Shown: in pieces, positions 5,064 through 6,527 of the stretch
Numbering within the stretch: the first letter of the stretch is position 1
Layout of the letters: each line of letters opens with the position of its first letter
Translations under genes and position numbers: made by a program
Source: Chloroflexota bacterium
GTDB taxonomy: Bacteria > Chloroflexota > Dehalococcoidia > Lucifugimonadales > Lucifugimonadaceae
Reading direction: 5' to 3'
Length of the DNA: 6,527 nt
Assembly: GCA_016210435.1 (NCBI GenBank)
Contig: JACQUF010000492.1
Coordinates: forward strand, 1 to 6,527
Notes under the pieces: model-generated
Database searches by the model: none
Told to the model about the DNA's origin: nothing
The model's input: only the letters and a program-made list of their open reading frames with translations

Positions 5064-6527
5064 ATGACACAGGCGCCGCGACCCTCCATCATCGCCGCGC
5101 CGTTGGGCCCCGGATTTATCCGCGCACTTCGCGGCGCAATCGACGATGCGAAACGGCGCGACCCTCTCGGCCCGGTTACGGTGGTAACACCGTCGGTCTA
5201 CAGCGCCTACTACCTGCGAAGGGCGTTTGCGGCCGATGGGCTCTTCAATGTGCGCTTCACACGCCTCGAAGACCTGGCGGAAGAGCTCGCCGACCTGTCC
5301 GACCTCCGGCCTCCGATGACCCGCCTGGTCGCGGCCGAACTCGTGTACTCGGTGGCCACGCAATTGGGAGACCGCCTCGCTCCTGATCTCCAACGCCACC
5401 GCAGCGATCCCTCGTTCCATGAGGCCTTGCATCGCACGTTCAGCGAGCTCGAGAACGCACCACATGAAATCGTCGCCGGCCTGGGCGCCTCGGGCCATGA
5501 CCGTGGCATTGTCCACCTGTTCAACGACTACTTGAGGCTAAGCGCCGGCTTTCTCACGCGCGGCGATGTGGCCAGAAGCGCCACAAAGGCCGTGCGCGCC
5601 TCGAACATTCGTATCGGCGCGGGCACAGTCGTCCTGGGCCTGGTCGAGACACCTGCTCTCGAATACCTGAACCTCGTCCGCGCACTCCTGGAACGAGCAC
5701 ATACGCGGGCGGTAGTCGCGATCGCGGGTGAGGGGCCCGTCGACCGCCCATTGCTGGAGGCGTGTGGAATCGGACGAGCCCGGGTTCCCGGAGACACACC
5801 GGCGGCCGGCCTCGAACCCGCTTCTATCGTCAGCCTTTCCGATCCTGCCGCAGAAGCCGCGTGGGTCGTGCGAAATGTAGTCGCACTCGTGAAGGAAGGC
5901 GCTCGCTTCAGCGATATCGCGGTTCTGTGCGCCAGCCCCTCGTACGGCCGGCGAATTGATGATGCACTCCGGCTCGCGGGAATTCCGGTCTCAGGGCCGG
6001 ACCCGCGGTCGCTGGCCGACACCCCGGACGGCCGGTTTCTCCTTGGTCTGTTCGCCGTTTTCGGCGCGGGCAACGTAGCGCGCGCCTGGCGCCGGGAAGA
6101 AGTTGCCGGATGGTTCACCGGGGCGCCGTTGCGGTCGCCAGATGGAACGGGAATCCACGCTGCTCGCTGGGACGCGGTCTCCAGGCGTGCGGGAGTGACA
6201 ACCGGTCTCGAAACGTGGCGCGGCCGGCTTCCGGCCTATGCCCAGAGGCTTGAAGCGCGGGCTGAGCGGGGGCTCGCTTACGGCGAAATCGACGAGGGAC
6301 AGGCCGGGGGCATTCGGAGGGAAGCCGCGGAGGCGCGGTCGCTGCTGTCCTTCATCGAAGACGCGGCCCGGCACGCACCTCCCCCGGACGGCAGCAGCTG
6401 GGCGGCGTTCTCCGAGTGGGCAGCGAACTGCAGCCACCGGTACATTTCCCGACCTGACGGCACAAACGGAGCAACTGAACAAGTAAGGTCGGTCCTGGAG
6501 CGCATCGCCGGGATGGACCGCGCGGCC
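5064..6527 (+). CDS. AddB-like PD-(D/E)XK nuclease family protein, N-terminal 488 residues (3' truncated)
   Basis: The frame from ATG 5064 stays open to the right edge, 488 codons with no stop, so the gene is cut by the window. It resembles the N-terminal part of AddB-type subunits of ATP-dependent helicase-nucleases that process double-strand DNA ends for RecA recombination. Supporting signs are the opening strand-loop IIAAPLGPGF (9-18), PVTVVTPSVYSAYYLRRAF (37-55), a long alpha-helical region, and, after IVSLSDPAAEAAWVVRNV (255-272), the family-like phrases FSDIAVLC, ALRLAGIPVSGPDPRSLADT and GRFLLGL near residues 290-327. The region that would be the P-loop reads APLGPGFI, so the Walker A Lys and Ser/Thr are replaced by Phe18 and Ile19 and ATP binding by this lobe is unlikely. 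The PD-(D/E)XK nuclease and iron-sulphur cysteines would lie beyond the edge. No clear Shine-Dalgarno is seen. A UvrD-type helicase partner is expected downstream; this is inference. Confidence 0.7.
   Translation, partial: MTQAPRPSIIAAPLGPGFIRALRGAIDDAKRRDPLGPVTVVTPSVYSAYYLRRAFAADGLFNVRFTRLEDLAEELADLSDLRPPMTRLVAAELVYSVATQLGDRLAPDLQRHRSDPSFHEALHRTFSELENAPHEIVAGLGASGHDRGIVHLFNDYLRLSAGFLTRGDVARSATKAVRASNIRIGAGTVVLGLVETPALEYLNLVRALLERAHTRAVVAIAGEGPVDRPLLEACGIGRARVPGDTPAAGLEPASIVSLSDPAAEAAWVVRNVVALVKEGARFSDIAVLCASPSYGRRIDDALRLAGIPVSGPDPRSLADTPDGRFLLGLFAVFGAGNVARAWRREEVAGWFTGAPLRSPDGTGIHAARWDAVSRRAGVTTGLETWRGRLPAYAQRLEARAERGLAYGEIDEGQAGGIRREAAEARSLLSFIEDAARHAPPPDGSSWAAFSEWAANCSHRYISRPDGTNGATEQVRSVLERIAGMDRAA

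Noticed and set aside
4716..5516. A 266-codon open frame on the minus strand
   Set aside because: It reads backwards through tRNA-Arg (giving the well-known false-protein phrase RLELSLPAPEAGALSAEL) and through the start of the AddB-like gene. No family features are seen.
5528..6118. Minus-strand open frames within the AddB-like region, also 5991-6482
   Set aside because: They are antisense shadows rich in Arg, Pro and Ser, opposite a + strand frame with recognisable AddB-like phrases and no stop for 488 codons.

Overview
The window is a high-GC stretch (roughly 60-65% G+C by eye) of ordinary-looking bacterial chromosome. All recognisable genes lie on the + strand. The layout has a DtxR-type regulator with a FeoA-like tail, rbfA-truB, a DUF5679-type zinc ribbon, an electrogenic-type Na+/H+ antiporter, tRNA-Arg(CCG) with encoded CCA, and an AddB-like nuclease/helicase protein. 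Together with a short ALRQAQG-encoding palindromic repeat, this is compatible with Chloroflexota (Dehalococcoidia/SAR202-like) or a neighbouring high-GC phylum. That placement is inference from general family knowledge, not shown by the sequence.

Region by region: 1-670 is the 3' end of an AAA/DUF4143-type ATPase gene that enters from outside the window. 731-2838 is a tight operon of a metal-dependent DtxR-like regulator, rbfA (30S maturation factor) and truB (tRNA pseudouridine-55 synthase); the last two belong to the widespread translation-factor cluster. 2839-3016 is a hairpin-rich spacer ending in a good sigma70-type promoter and a strong Shine-Dalgarno for a 48-residue zinc-ribbon protein (3017-3163). 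3164-3356 is another spacer packed with inverted repeats. 3357-4727 encodes a CPA2 cation:proton antiporter. 4728-4894 holds two promoter-like sites, followed by tRNA-Arg(CCG) at 4895-4969. From 5064 an AddB-like gene runs off the right edge.

Functionally the window combines RNA and ribosome maturation (rbfA, truB, tRNA-Arg), metal and ion homeostasis (DtxR-like regulator, Na+/H+ antiporter) and DNA end processing (AddB-like). I see no CRISPR array, transposase, phage gene or convincing new multi-gene system. The points most worth a second look are a REP-like palindrome inside the 5' end of truB, the unusual DNA-binding turn and metal ligands of the DtxR-like protein, the palindrome over the -10 box of the zinc-ribbon gene, and the structured leader before the antiporter.
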